A DNA stretch of 56,271 bases from positions 1 to 56,271 of the forward strand of contig JAPYUP010000007.1 in NCBI GenBank assembly GCA_029940695.1, in the 5' to 3' direction. The notes below the pieces were generated by a model, which had not been told where the DNA came from, made no database searches, and worked only from the letters and a program-made list of their open reading frames with translations. Below, piece after piece: positions 49,418 to 56,271 of this stretch (its first letter is position 1; every line of letters starts with the position of its first letter). Source of the DNA: Candidatus Thalassarchaeaceae archaeon. GTDB lineage: Archaea; Thermoplasmatota; Poseidoniia; Poseidoniales; Thalassarchaeaceae. The translations under genes were made by a program, and so were the position numbers.

Positions 49418-51196
49418 TCAACGGCCCCAGAAATGGTCCTCCTTCCTGTGCAGGTCCAGCAACTCCTCGAAGACCTCGCGCTCAACCGTCGTCATCTCCA
49501 TTTTCCTCAGCTTCCTAGCATGCGACTCGGGGATGTCCACCAGCAGGACGTCACCCTCGTCGATCTGCCTGCCTACGGTGACGCCCCCGACGGCAATCGC
49601 GACCTCTGCCCCCTGTATTGCCTCCTTCATGCTCTCCTCGCCCAAGCGAATCGACTTGATTTGACCCAACCGCCTGCCCTGCTTCAGCAGCCTCTGCCCC
49701 ACGTGAATCCTGCCAGCGAGGACCCTGACTCCGACTACCGCTGGCTTCGACACCCTGAACGTGTGATCCGGCAGAAGCAGTATCCTGCCTGGGTAGGCCA
49801 CCTTCTCCCTACGTTCCTCTTCCATCTCTAGGACTCTCTGCTCGACCCACTCCTCGTGCTCCTCGAGGATGCGGTAGATGATGTCGGAGCCGATGTGCCG
49901 AACGCCGGCGTCCGAACCCTCGATTTCGGCTTCGGCCTCTGCAAGGATGTCGGTGCTGAACGCCATGATGACCCTGTGCAGGGGGTCGGAGGAGGCCTCG
50001 GCGCTTCGAACATCACGACGGCTCACCTTGCCTATCGAGGCCTCCCTGATTGGGAGCCCCTTGCTCCCCAGCTCCTTGGCGAGTGCCTCAAGCCCACCGA
50101 CAGTGTCCGACTTGATGCACACCCCCTCCTCATCAAGTTCTATGGAGAGGTTGGACTCTTCGTCAGCAGCGGCCATCGCTGCCACCCGCCCCTCGTCGGA
50201 GTTGACCACGCGCAGGGTGGTGCCCACTAGGACCCCGTCCAGCGAGGGGGCGCTTATCTTGATCCCAGCCGCCGCATAGGCGACATCGGAGTCGTCCCAG
50301 CGGTTGCCCGCATCCCTCATCTCACTCATGCCCCGTGGGCAGAACAGACCCTTCACGTGGGTACTGACTCCCCCTTGGTTGGTAACGAGCACGACCTCGT
50401 CCCCCTTGGAGATGGATCCACGATGGAGAATCAGATCGAGTGTCCTACCGAGGCCACGCTCCTCCTTCATTTCCAAGACAGTGGCCTGCCCCGGGCCCTC
50501 GATGTCGGTGAGCTGCTCTGCGAGGTACCTCTCGGCGAGACCAATGACAACAGTCAACAGGTCTTGTATCCCTTCTCCCTCTCTAGCCGAGATCGGAACT
50601 AGGGCGATGTCCTTCGTGAAATCCTTCACCCGGTCGTAGCGCTCGATGTTGAAGCCGTCCTCGGCGAACTGCCCGACTAGTCCCCAGTAGCGCTGCTCAA
50701 ACAGTTCTATGGTTTCCTTCGACTGGTCGCGCATCGCACGGGCCATCGCACGTCCCCGCTCGACGTGCCATCCGTGTAACCGGTCGACCTTGTTGGCAGC
50801 GATTACGAACGGCGTCTTTGACTGCTTGAGGACGCGAAGCGACTCCCTCGTCTGTGGCTTGCATCCCTCCATCACATCCACAATCAGGATTGCGATGTCG
50901 GCAAGCGATCCTCCTCTGGCTCGCAACGTAGAGAACGAGTGATGACCGGGGGTGTCGATGAAGAGTAGACCGGGCGAGTCGAACGACTTTCCCCCCAGCA
51001 GGGGCGAGCACAGCTCGTTGAGGACGTCCACGGGTACCTCTGTGGCGCCGATGTGCTGGGTGATGCCGCCAGCCTCGCGATCCATCACCGAGGCGCGACC
51101 GTACTCGCCCAGAGAGCGCACGTGGTCGAGCAGGGAAGTCTTGCCGTGGTCGACGTGCCCTAGCACGGCGACGATGGGCTGTCTGCGTCCTGCCAT
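49418..51196 (-). CDS. infB: Translation initiation factor aIF5B/IF-2
   Basis: 592 residues, the short archaeal form. GTPase motifs: G-H-V-D-H-G-K-T-S-L-L-D (G1), G-I-T-Q-H-I-G (G2), D-T-P-G-H-H-S-F (G3) and N-K-V-D (G4). Barrel domains II, III and IV follow; the factor joins subunits and positions initiator tRNA. ATG 51196 is supported by GAGGTGGG five nt upstream; an in-frame GTG three codons earlier is inside that site. It follows ndk by 28 bp, the conserved archaeal order. Confidence 0.95.
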   Translation of the reverse strand: MAGRRQPIVAVLGHVDHGKTSLLDHVRSLGEYGRASVMDREAGGITQHIGATEVPVDVLNELCSPLLGGKSFDSPGLLFIDTPGHHSFSTLRARGGSLADIAILIVDVMEGCKPQTRESLRVLKQSKTPFVIAANKVDRLHGWHVERGRAMARAMRDQSKETIELFEQRYWGLVGQFAEDGFNIERYDRVKDFTKDIALVPISAREGEGIQDLLTVVIGLAERYLAEQLTDIEGPGQATVLEMKEERGLGRTLDLILHRGSISKGDEVVLVTNQGGVSTHVKGLFCPRGMSEMRDAGNRWDDSDVAYAAAGIKISAPSLDGVLVGTTLRVVNSDEGRVAAMAAADEESNLSIELDEEGVCIKSDTVGGLEALAKELGSKGLPIREASIGKVSRRDVRSAEASSDPLHRVIMAFSTDILAEAEAEIEGSDAGVRHIGSDIIYRILEEHEEWVEQRVLEMEEERREKVAYPGRILLLPDHTFRVSKPAVVGVRVLAGRIHVGQRLLKQGRRLGQIKSIRLGEESMKEAIQGAEVAIAVGGVTVGRQIDEGDVLLVDIPESHARKLRKMEMTTVEREVFEELLDLHRKEDHFWGR

Positions 51197-51224
51197 GTGA
51201 CCCACCTCATACTACTCACTCTTT

Positions 51225-51647
51225 TCAGTCCTCGAGACCATCGGGGAACCAGAGCCCCAATTCGAATGCCGCGGTGTCCTCGCCGTCCGAGCCGTGGATG
51301 ACGTTATGTTCGATACTGCGGGCGAAGTCCGCTCGGATTGTGCCCGGCTCGGCCTCCTCCCAGTTAGTGGCACCAATCAGCCTGCGCGAGGCTGCGATTG
51401 CATCCTCGCCGTGCCACGCCATGGCCACTACGGGCCCAGAGGTGATGAACTCGATTAGGTCGGGGTAGAATGGGCGCTCCTTGTGCACCGCGTAGTGCGC
51501 CTGAGCGAGCTCCAGGTGGGGCGTCACGTCGCGCCTGCCTAGCATCCGCAGCCCGATGCCTTCGAAGCGTCCGATTATCTCGTCAGCAAGGCTACGCTCT
51601 ACGCCGTCAGGCTTGACCATGATGAATGTGGTTTGCATATCTCCCAT
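51225..51647 (-). CDS. ndk: Nucleoside diphosphate kinase
   Basis: 140 residues. Family motifs: [12 protein letters not shown][12 protein letters not shown], and the active His in N-V-I-H-G-S-D. It balances NTP pools. The start at 51647 is supported by TTGAAATA 30 nt upstream; ATG 51638 is an alternative. Transcribed with infB. Confidence 0.94.
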   Translation of the reverse strand: MGDMQTTFIMVKPDGVERSLADEIIGRFEGIGLRMLGRRDVTPHLELAQAHYAVHKERPFYPDLIEFITSGPVVAMAWHGEDAIAASRRLIGATNWEEAEPGTIRADFARSIEHNVIHGSDGEDTAAFELGLWFPDGLED

Positions 51648-51669
51648 GGAGCGGCCGACCCACCGCCCC

Positions 51670-51677
51670 TATTTCAA
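51670..51677 (-). promoter_or_regulatory. TTGAAATA promoter box of ndk-infB
   Basis: On the minus strand GTTGAAATAGGGG begins about 30 nt before ATG 51647. It matches the boxes of Sec61-beta and rps8e and shows that ndk-infB has its own promoter here, separate from the ribosomal genes. Confidence 0.55.
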
Positions 51678-51699
51678 CGCAAAGCACGCAGGCAAATGC

Positions 51700-51707
51700 T
51701 TGATGAG
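51700..51707 (+). promoter_or_regulatory. TTGATGAG promoter box of the small lipoprotein gene
   Basis: TTGATGAG begins 29 nt before ATG 51729. Confidence 0.4.
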
Positions 51708-51728
51708 CCAGTGGACACACGTGCGGTC

Positions 51729-52199
51729 ATGAGGGGCCTGGCATCGCTTCTGATGATTCTCTGCCTGCTACTGCCCGGATGCATGGACAGGTTTGAGGAC
51801 AAAGTCAACCCAGAGCAGGAACTGTTCGACGACAACACCTTCGTCAACGAGGACGAGCATGTCAAGCTGACTTGGACTCTCGACTCGGTTGCGACCATCA
51901 GGATCGCCTTCGAGAAGCAAGAGGGCCCCAGAGTGGACCTCTACACGATGACCGAGGTCAACTACGAGAAGTACAAGAAATGCGCTGAGGGCGAGCAGGA
52001 GAGTTTCGTCTATCTGGCCGACCTGAGCGATCCCAACACCGCAGCAGCGAACCTGGAGGCGACCGTAGACTCAGGCACCTACGTCACGGTAATCGACAAC
52101 ACGGACTGCGGGGAGACCCAGCCTCCCGACCAAGGCGGTCTGCTGACCAGCGACGAGAACGACAGGGCCAGGGTGGACTACCGGATCACCGCACAGTGA
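51729..52199 (+). CDS. Small lipoprotein of unknown function
   Basis: 156 residues from ATG 51729. The signal peptide (L-A-S-L-L-M-I-L-C-L-L-L) ends in lipobox L-P-G-C. The mature domain is a compact beta-rich unit with V-K-L-T-W-T-L-D, then N-Y-E-K-Y-K-K-C and a late D-N-T-D-C, suggesting one disulfide. No family recognised. An upstream in-frame ATG (51696) would add 11 residues that spoil the signal peptide. It is the first of two plus-strand genes lying between L24e and ndk. Confidence 0.75.
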   Translation: MRGLASLLMILCLLLPGCMDRFEDKVNPEQELFDDNTFVNEDEHVKLTWTLDSVATIRIAFEKQEGPRVDLYTMTEVNYEKYKKCAEGEQESFVYLADLSDPNTAAANLEATVDSGTYVTVIDNTDCGETQPPDQGGLLTSDENDRARVDYRITAQ

Positions 52200-52220
52200 C
52201 CGCCCGATGACGGGCCAATC

Positions 52221-52228
52221 TTGAAGCA
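52221..52228 (+). promoter_or_regulatory. TTGAAGCA promoter box
   Basis: TTGAAGCA begins 29 nt before ATG 52250. Confidence 0.45.
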
Positions 52229-52249
52229 TTCACGACCGCACCAAACTCC

Positions 52250-52528
52250 ATGAGCACTGGGGATTTGGGCTGTGACCTAGCAATATTTGCAGTCATTGCA
52301 ATCTTTTGGGTAGTGGACCAAATTTTCAACGAAGGCAAGTTTTTCGATTCCATCGATGATCCCGTCAAACCGAAATCGAAGAAACTGGTGAAATGCAACT
52401 TCGAGGGATGCACATCACTGTCCTTTAGGTCGACTGAGTACTGCTGGAAGCATCAGGATGGAGAACCCCATCACACCGACAAGACGGCGAAGCCGAACTG
52501 GTGGGAGGAAGGCGGGGACGCCTCCTGA
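52250..52528 (+). CDS. Small membrane protein with Cys/His cluster
   Basis: 92 residues. One hydrophobic helix at ~8-25 (L-A-I-F-A-V-I-A-I-F-W-V-V) is followed by a basic hinge and a cytoplasmic-type segment K-C-N-F-E-G-C-T-S-L-S-F-R-S-T-E-Y-C-W-K-H. C-x4-C-x10-C-x2-H could hold one zinc ion. The family is not recognised. It ends one base before the stop of the convergent L24e gene. Confidence 0.72.
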   Translation: MSTGDLGCDLAIFAVIAIFWVVDQIFNEGKFFDSIDDPVKPKSKKLVKCNFEGCTSLSFRSTEYCWKHQDGEPHHTDKTAKPNWWEEGGDAS

Positions 52529-52720
52529 TTACTTGATGCCGCCTTTCTCGTATCGGCGTGTCCACTTGAGCCGGCGCGGGTTACGTTTGAGCTTGAGCAT
52601 GTTCTTGCGCGCCTTGCTGTCCTTGAACCAGAACACGCTACCGTCGCGCTTGACGAACATCATACCGGTACCCGGTTCAATCTCTTCGTGCGTGAAGCTG
52701 CAGATTCTCTGCTCTGGCAT
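52529..52720 (-). CDS. rpl24e: 50S ribosomal protein L24e, zinc ligands lost
   Basis: 63 residues. I-E-P-G-T-G-M-M-F-V-K-R-D-G and S-K-A-R-K-N-M-L-K-L-K-R-N-P-R-R-L-K-W-T identify L24e. The usual four zinc cysteines (C-x2-C and C-x3-C) are reduced to C7; the other positions are T10, K33 and A37. The fold must therefore be kept without zinc. A GAGGCGA Shine-Dalgarno overlaps the end of rps28e. Confidence 0.92.
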   Translation of the reverse strand: MPEQRICSFTHEEIEPGTGMMFVKRDGSVFWFKDSKARKNMLKLKRNPRRLKWTRRYEKGGIK

Positions 52721-52729
52721 TCAATCGCC

Positions 52730-52948
52730 TCATCGCGTACCGAGCCGACGCGCCTCGCGACCGGTGTCTCTGAGCATCAGGACGTCACCATTTCGGACGG
52801 GGCCGAGAACGTTCCTCGTAATGATTCGTCCAATGTCCCGCGGGTTGTCGGAGTCGAGGACTCGGACTTTGACCTGCGTGGCCTCTCCGGTCAGGCCGGT
52901 GCGCCCTACTTCCTCCACGACTTCAGCAGGCCAGGATTCGGTCGCCAT
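52730..52948 (-). CDS. rps28e: 30S ribosomal protein S28e
   Basis: 72 residues. [17 protein letters not shown], then [19 protein letters not shown] and the R-E-A-R end are typical of S28e. It lies between L7Ae and L24e in the conserved archaeal order. Confidence 0.94.
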   Translation of the reverse strand: MATESWPAEVVEEVGRTGLTGEATQVKVRVLDSDNPRDIGRIITRNVLGPVRNGDVLMLRDTGREARRLGTR

Positions 52949-52976
52949 CTCACTTCCTCGCTTTGCATGGAATTAT

Positions 52977-53357
52977 TCAGGAGGATAGCGTCTCATAGTG
53001 TCCCTTGACCTCGTTGAAGCGATCCATGCCCTCCTTCTCGACATGCATGACGGCGATGGCCGCGGTGCGCGTACCCGTGCTCATTCCTGCAGCCTCAGCC
53101 AAGTATGCCTGATCCTCGACGTAGATGAACGGGATACCTTTCTCACGGCAGATCATCGGAATATGAGCTAGCAGTTCGCCCGGGTTCACGTTTTCCGCCA
53201 TGACTACCATCTGGGCTGTACCACGCTCGGCTGACTTGGTCACCTCGTTGGCGCCCTTCTTCAGCCGCCCACGCCCGTCCTTGCCAATGACCTTGACCAT
53301 CTCGTAGACTTGCTCTTGGACGTCTTGGGGTGTCTCGAACGCTATGTGTACACTCAT
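52977..53357 (-). CDS. rpl7ae: 50S ribosomal protein L7Ae
   Basis: 126 residues. R-L-K-K-G-A-N-E-V-T-K-S-A-E-R-G-T-A-Q-M-V-V-M-A-E and N-P-G-E-L-L-A-H-I-P-M-I-C are the kink-turn-binding elements of L7Ae. In archaea the protein serves the ribosome, box C/D and H/ACA RNPs and RNase P. First gene of the ribosomal trio; a TTTATATC box lies about 50 nt upstream. Confidence 0.95.
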   Translation of the reverse strand: MSVHIAFETPQDVQEQVYEMVKVIGKDGRGRLKKGANEVTKSAERGTAQMVVMAENVNPGELLAHIPMICREKGIPFIYVEDQAYLAEAAGMSTGTRTAAIAVMHVEKEGMDRFNEVKGHYETLSS

Positions 53358-53401
53358 TGGAACAACTCCTCGTGTTTGGTAAGCCGCCGCATGGCATGAC
53401 C

Positions 53402-53410
53402 GATATAAAC
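53402..53410 (-). promoter_or_regulatory. TATA box of the rpl7ae operon
   Basis: On the minus strand GTTTATATC is a near-consensus archaeal TATA box. Transcription would begin near 53380, leaving about 20 nt of leader with a GAGGAG Shine-Dalgarno before the ATG. Confidence 0.6.
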
Positions 53411-53448
53411 GCAGCGTGTCCGCACCTGATTACCTTGTATTAGGTCGC

Positions 53449-54408
53449 TCATTCCATGAGCTTCCTCACACCTCTTGCGAGGGCGGGCGCAGCGGACACG
53501 TTGGCCCTTGGGTTGGGCAGGGAGTCGGTGGTGTGTATGCCATCGACGTGATTGGCTAGACGTGACAGCGCACCGCCCGTGAACAGGCCATGCGTGCAAG
53601 CGGCGTGGATTTCCTTGGCGCCTTGGCGACGAAGCGCGTCGCTGGCCCGGCAAATGGTGCCGCCCGTACTGATCATGTCATCCACGATGGCGACCACCTT
53701 GCCAGACACATCGAGGTCCTTCGGAGTGTGCTCGATGGTATGGGCGTCAATCCGGGTCTTCTCGAGGTAGGAGAACTCGCACCCAATCAGACCTGCGACC
53801 TCTGAGGCTCTGGAAATCGCCCCCCTGTCGGGGCTTAAGATGAAGTCCGGAGCGACGTAGTTGTGCAGATTGTCAGCAATCTCAGGCATCGAGCTGACGA
53901 ACTCGATTGGCAGGCTCATGCCTTCTAGGACATCGAGGGAGTGGAGGTCTAGGATGACGATGCCATCGCAAGACTCAGCGAGGACGTCTGCGATGACCCT
54001 GGCAGAAATCGCCTCGCCAGGAGAGAAACGCTTGTCCTGACGGGCGTAGCCATAGTAGGGAATCGCGAGAATCACTCCCGGACCGACGTCATCCATCTGC
54101 TGCTCCCCCTCTCCCTTGAAGTTTGAGAGATCCCCACGACGAACGTCGTTAATCGCACCCAGTAGCAGAACAGTCTGCATAATCCCTGAGTCTGGGTATG
54201 TGTTCGAGACGAGGACCACTGCTTCTGATCTGAGTGATTCGATGGCCTCCGAAGGCACCTTCACATAGGCTTCCCCATCCGGAAACCTTCTGCTCTCCAA
54301 CTGGACGTAATCCATTTCGAGAATTGATGCCAGAGACTCGGCTATGTCCCCGCCTGAGGCCCCGCTCAGAACCGGCATTTGAACCGAAGGGGACCGCGAC
54401 CCCTTCAT
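53449..54408 (-). CDS. prs: Ribose-phosphate pyrophosphokinase (PRPP synthetase)
   Basis: About 319 residues. R-F-P-D-G-E-A-Y-V-K-V (ATP side), Y-Y-G-Y-A-R-Q-D-K-R-F, L-D-L-H-S (metal site), and the PRPP signature V-A-I-V-D-D-M-I-S-T-G-G-T-I-C. It makes PRPP for nucleotide, histidine and tRNA-modification pathways. The start is uncertain: ATG 54408, or ATG 54378, which begins directly at the conserved P-V-L-S-G-A-S. Confidence 0.93.
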   Translation of the reverse strand: MKGSRSPSVQMPVLSGASGGDIAESLASILEMDYVQLESRRFPDGEAYVKVPSEAIESLRSEAVVLVSNTYPDSGIMQTVLLLGAINDVRRGDLSNFKGEGEQQMDDVGPGVILAIPYYGYARQDKRFSPGEAISARVIADVLAESCDGIVILDLHSLDVLEGMSLPIEFVSSMPEIADNLHNYVAPDFILSPDRGAISRASEVAGLIGCEFSYLEKTRIDAHTIEHTPKDLDVSGKVVAIVDDMISTGGTICRASDALRRQGAKEIHAACTHGLFTGGALSRLANHVDGIHTTDSLPNPRANVSAAPALARGVRKLME

Positions 54409-54451
54409 GATGCTTCTTGTCGATGCCAAACGCACGCTTCGGCGAGAGGAT

Positions 54452-54529
54452 TGGTGGGCATGACAGGATTTGAACCTGTGACCTCCCGGTTATCAGCCGG
54501 GTGCTCCAGCCAAACTAAGCTACACGCCC
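54452..54529 (-). tRNA. tRNA-Ile(GAT)
   Basis: 78 nt including encoded CCA. The acceptor GGGCGTG pairs with CATGCCC. The anticodon stem CCCGG/CCGGG encloses CTGATAA, anticodon GAT (isoleucine). The variable loop is short (class I). Confidence 0.94.
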
Positions 54530-54575
54530 TTGAGCAGTAACGCCACGCTGGGTGATGATTTGAAGGCTACTCAAG

Positions 54576-55169
54576 TCACTCGACTTCATCGTCTTGGAGA
54601 TGCTCGTTCAACTTCAAGAAACTGGGCAGGTTCCGCAGCCTCGAGAACGTGCACTTGAGGATGACCTCGTCCAATCTGGCAGTGGTCCTGGCGAGCTGGC
54701 CGCACGGGACCACTATGGTTTCAGGGAGATTGTGCCTAGCCCTGACCATGAAGTGCGGCTTGATCAACAGGCCCTTGTACGTGCGCTTAATCTTGACAAG
54801 GTCGACAACGTTGCCGATGTCCATGCCGTCGTTGTCGAGCACGGCCCGGTCCAACAACTCGTCTGTGGCATAAAGCTGGTCCTCTATTCGGACCGTGTTC
54901 CTCCAGCGTCGCTGAAGCTCCCTCATCGACTTAGATAGCTTCACGCAGCCGTCTGGTCGGATGCTGTGAACTAGATCCTTGGACAACGGCGCGCACTCAG
55001 CCGGCTTGCGCATGAATTCACTCGCGACGTCGTCGTCCACCTCGATTCTCATGGATCTGACGAATTCGTCCCTTGGATGAAACCTCTCGCCGACGATAAC
55101 GCCCACAAGTTTCTCTCCAACGTACACTTCTCTTCGTATCAATTCCTGTATTTCGTAGTCCTCTACCAT
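54576..55169 (-). CDS. PRC-barrel-like protein of unknown function
   Basis: About 197 residues from ATG 55169, with a GAGGGAGGA purine run just upstream. Residues ~15-50 (R-R-E-V-Y-V-G-E-K-L-V-G-V-I-V-G-E) and ~115-145 (L-L-D-R-A-V-L-D-N-D-G-M-D-I-G-N-V-V-D-L-V) look like PRC-barrel strands, a fold found in the RNA-processing protein RimM and in photosynthetic reaction-centre proteins. Basic residues are frequent between them. The match is by eye and partial. An ATTATAA box lies about 65 nt upstream, at the edge of the AT-rich region. Confidence 0.6.
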   Translation of the reverse strand: MVEDYEIQELIRREVYVGEKLVGVIVGERFHPRDEFVRSMRIEVDDDVASEFMRKPAECAPLSKDLVHSIRPDGCVKLSKSMRELQRRWRNTVRIEDQLYATDELLDRAVLDNDGMDIGNVVDLVKIKRTYKGLLIKPHFMVRARHNLPETIVVPCGQLARTTARLDEVILKCTFSRLRNLPSFLKLNEHLQDDEVE

Positions 55170-55235
55170 TTCCTCCCTCCTCGGAGGAGAGCGCATCCCC
55201 CTTGCTATCTCCAGAGCCTGAGGATGCGGAGAAGC

Positions 55236-55347
55236 ACTTATAATATTCGTTTACTAAGACTGATAATGCAATTGAAAATTATTTATATAACTTAATTTTT
55301 CAATTTAAAAATTAAATTTAATTTGATTAATTGCTACATTATCAGAA
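55236..55347. other. AT-rich intergenic region with 9-bp inverted repeat
   Basis: About 110 bp of more than 80 percent A+T in a GC-rich window. CTGATAATG (55260-55268) and CATTATCAG (55337-55345) are perfect inverted copies 68 bp apart, with CAATT and AATTG just inside them. The interior is a string of AATTT/AAATT palindromes. No gene is found in 55197-55442. It sits between a minus-strand and a plus-strand gene, so it may hold divergent promoters or a protein-binding or unwinding element. Confidence 0.7.
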
Positions 55348-55412
55348 ATTGGAATTTCCACCTTTCCGGGATGTTTCGTTGGCTTGTTTTCCCAATCTGA
55401 TTCCTGAGAACG

Positions 55413-55420
55413 TTGATGTG
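55413..55420 (+). promoter_or_regulatory. TTGATGTG promoter box of the lysine aminotransferase
   Basis: TTGATGTG begins 30 nt before ATG 55443, the common spacing in this window. Confidence 0.45.
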
Positions 55421-55442
55421 AGGACTCGATACCGCTGATGAT

Positions 55443-56271
55443 ATGGGATTGGGGGCCGACCTTGTCCATTCCACCTTGAATCGTCACATACTTGCCGACG
55501 GGTACGACTTCGTGATCGACTTGGACAAGTCGGCTGGCTGCTACTTCCACGATTCTCGGAGTGATCGTGATATCCTCGACATGTTCTCTTGCTTCGCCTC
55601 GCTCCCGCTCGGTTGGAACCACCCGGACCTAGTCGCGGCCAAGGACGAATTGGCCCGAGTCTCAGTGAACAAGGTGGCCAACTCGGACCTCTACACAGAG
55701 GCCATGGCGGAAGCTGTGGACGCCTTCGGCACCATCGCCGCGCCTTCGTACCTCCCTCAGCACTTCTTCGTCTCAGGTGGCGCGCTCGCGGTTGAGAACA
55801 CGATGAAGGCAGCCATGGACTGGAAGTCGCACCAACGCGAGGCAAAGGGGATAGACGCTCCCGGGGAGTTCGACTGGGAGGATGACCAGCAGAAGTCGTC
55901 ACACCTGACAATCGGCCACCTCAGAGGAGCCTTCCACGGTCGCTCTGGTTACACACTCTCGGTCACCAACACCGATCCAAAGAAGACTGCACGCTATGCC
56001 AAATTCGACTGGCCACGCTTTGAAAATCCGAAAATCAACTTTCCACTGAACGATTTGGAGAACACGCGATTGGACGCCTGCGAGGCATCTACATTGGATT
56101 CGATTAGGTCCCATGCGGAAGCGAATCCGGACACGATGGCTGCAATCATCATGGAACCCATCCAGGGCGAGGGTGGAGACAACCACTTCCGCGACTCTTT
56201 CCTGCGAGACATGAGATCCGTTTGCGACGAGGTCGATGCTCTGCTCATATTCGACGAAGTGCAGACTGGAA
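55443..56271 (+). CDS. lat: L-lysine 6-aminotransferase, partial
   Basis: 276 codons are present and the frame runs off the window. Translation from ATG 55443 gives MGLGADLVHSTLNRH, then D-F-V-I-D-L-D-K-S-A-G-C-Y-F, L-P-L-G-W-N-H-P, H-F-F-V-S-G-G-A-L-A-V-E-N-T-M-K (PLP phosphate region), R-G-A-F-H-G-R-S-G-Y-T-L-S-V-T-N-T-D-P, and I-I-M-E-P-I-Q-G-E-G-G-D-N-H-F-R, ending at L-I-F-D-E-V-Q-T-G. These match class III lysine epsilon-aminotransferase rather than ornithine or acetylornithine enzymes. It moves the epsilon amino group of lysine to 2-oxoglutarate. The PLP lysine lies beyond the window. Confidence 0.9.
   Translation, partial: MGLGADLVHSTLNRHILADGYDFVIDLDKSAGCYFHDSRSDRDILDMFSCFASLPLGWNHPDLVAAKDELARVSVNKVANSDLYTEAMAEAVDAFGTIAAPSYLPQHFFVSGGALAVENTMKAAMDWKSHQREAKGIDAPGEFDWEDDQQKSSHLTIGHLRGAFHGRSGYTLSVTNTDPKKTARYAKFDWPRFENPKINFPLNDLENTRLDACEASTLDSIRSHAEANPDTMAAIIMEPIQGEGGDNHFRDSFLRDMRSVCDEVDALLIFDEVQTG

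Overview
The window reads as a GC-rich piece of an uncultivated euryarchaeal chromosome, most likely Marine Group II (Poseidoniales). The archaeal signature is strong: family B DNA polymerase, a GINS subunit, aEF1A, S8e, S28e, L24e, L7Ae, SRP19, Sec61-beta and aIF5B/IF2. It is mixed with features typical of marine planktonic archaea: an aerobic cytochrome oxidase operon, bacterial-type RibD, ThrH, a DMT exporter, PKD and DGDG-repeat secreted proteins, and PGF-CTERM cell-surface sorting tails. The placement in Poseidoniales is inferred from gene content and not from a phylogeny. All tRNA genes carry an encoded CCA.

Layout. 1-9.9 kb: end of a tRNA-Arg, an Old Yellow Enzyme oxidoreductase, a 2484-residue secreted repeat protein, and RibD. 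9.9-16.5 kb: a lipid kinase whose 3' end overlaps tRNA-Ser, then the minus-strand coxB-coxA-coxC-coxD operon, then DUF167 and Toprim genes. 16.5-22.7 kb: Lrp/AsnC regulator, NSUN-type m5C methyltransferase, Sec61-beta, unknown proteins, a tyrosine recombinase and a RimK-type ligase. 22.8-27 kb: membrane SAP-domain protein, ParA, and an EamA transporter that begins with a ParB-like N-terminal peptide. 27-32 kb: iodotyrosine-deiodinase-like nitroreductase, small PGF-CTERM protein, PUA protein, ThrH, S8e, SRP19, PH-domain membrane protein, branched-chain aminotransferase. 32-41 kb: PolB, PKD lipoprotein, aEF1A-S10, C1B peptidase with GINS, tRNA-Leu, HAD phosphatase. 41-49.4 kb: P1B metal pump with a triple zinc-ribbon protein, DUF1737, M14 peptidase, coiled-coil protein, an atypical ParA and MoxR. 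49.4-53.4 kb: the archaeal L7Ae-S28e-L24e / ndk-IF2 set, split by two opposite-strand genes. 53.4-56.3 kb: PRPP synthetase, tRNA-Ile, a PRC-barrel-like protein, an AT-rich inverted-repeat region, and the start of a lysine 6-aminotransferase that runs off the end.

Most interesting points. (1) The 22.8-27 kb cluster combines a putative DNA-binding domain on a membrane anchor, a canonical ParA, and a transporter carrying a ParB-type ParA-activating tip. It could be a membrane-tethered DNA-segregation or positioning system without a normal ParB; this is a hypothesis. (2) A TTGA(A/T)-type promoter box lies 29-31 nt before the start codon of about ten genes on both strands, suggesting leaderless transcripts with a non-standard TATA element, while genes inside operons use strong Shine-Dalgarno sites. 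(3) coxC appears to start at a CTG codon inside a CTGA stop/start overlap with coxA. (4) CoxA carries a secreted N-terminal domain with a C-x-C-H motif fused ahead of the oxidase subunit.
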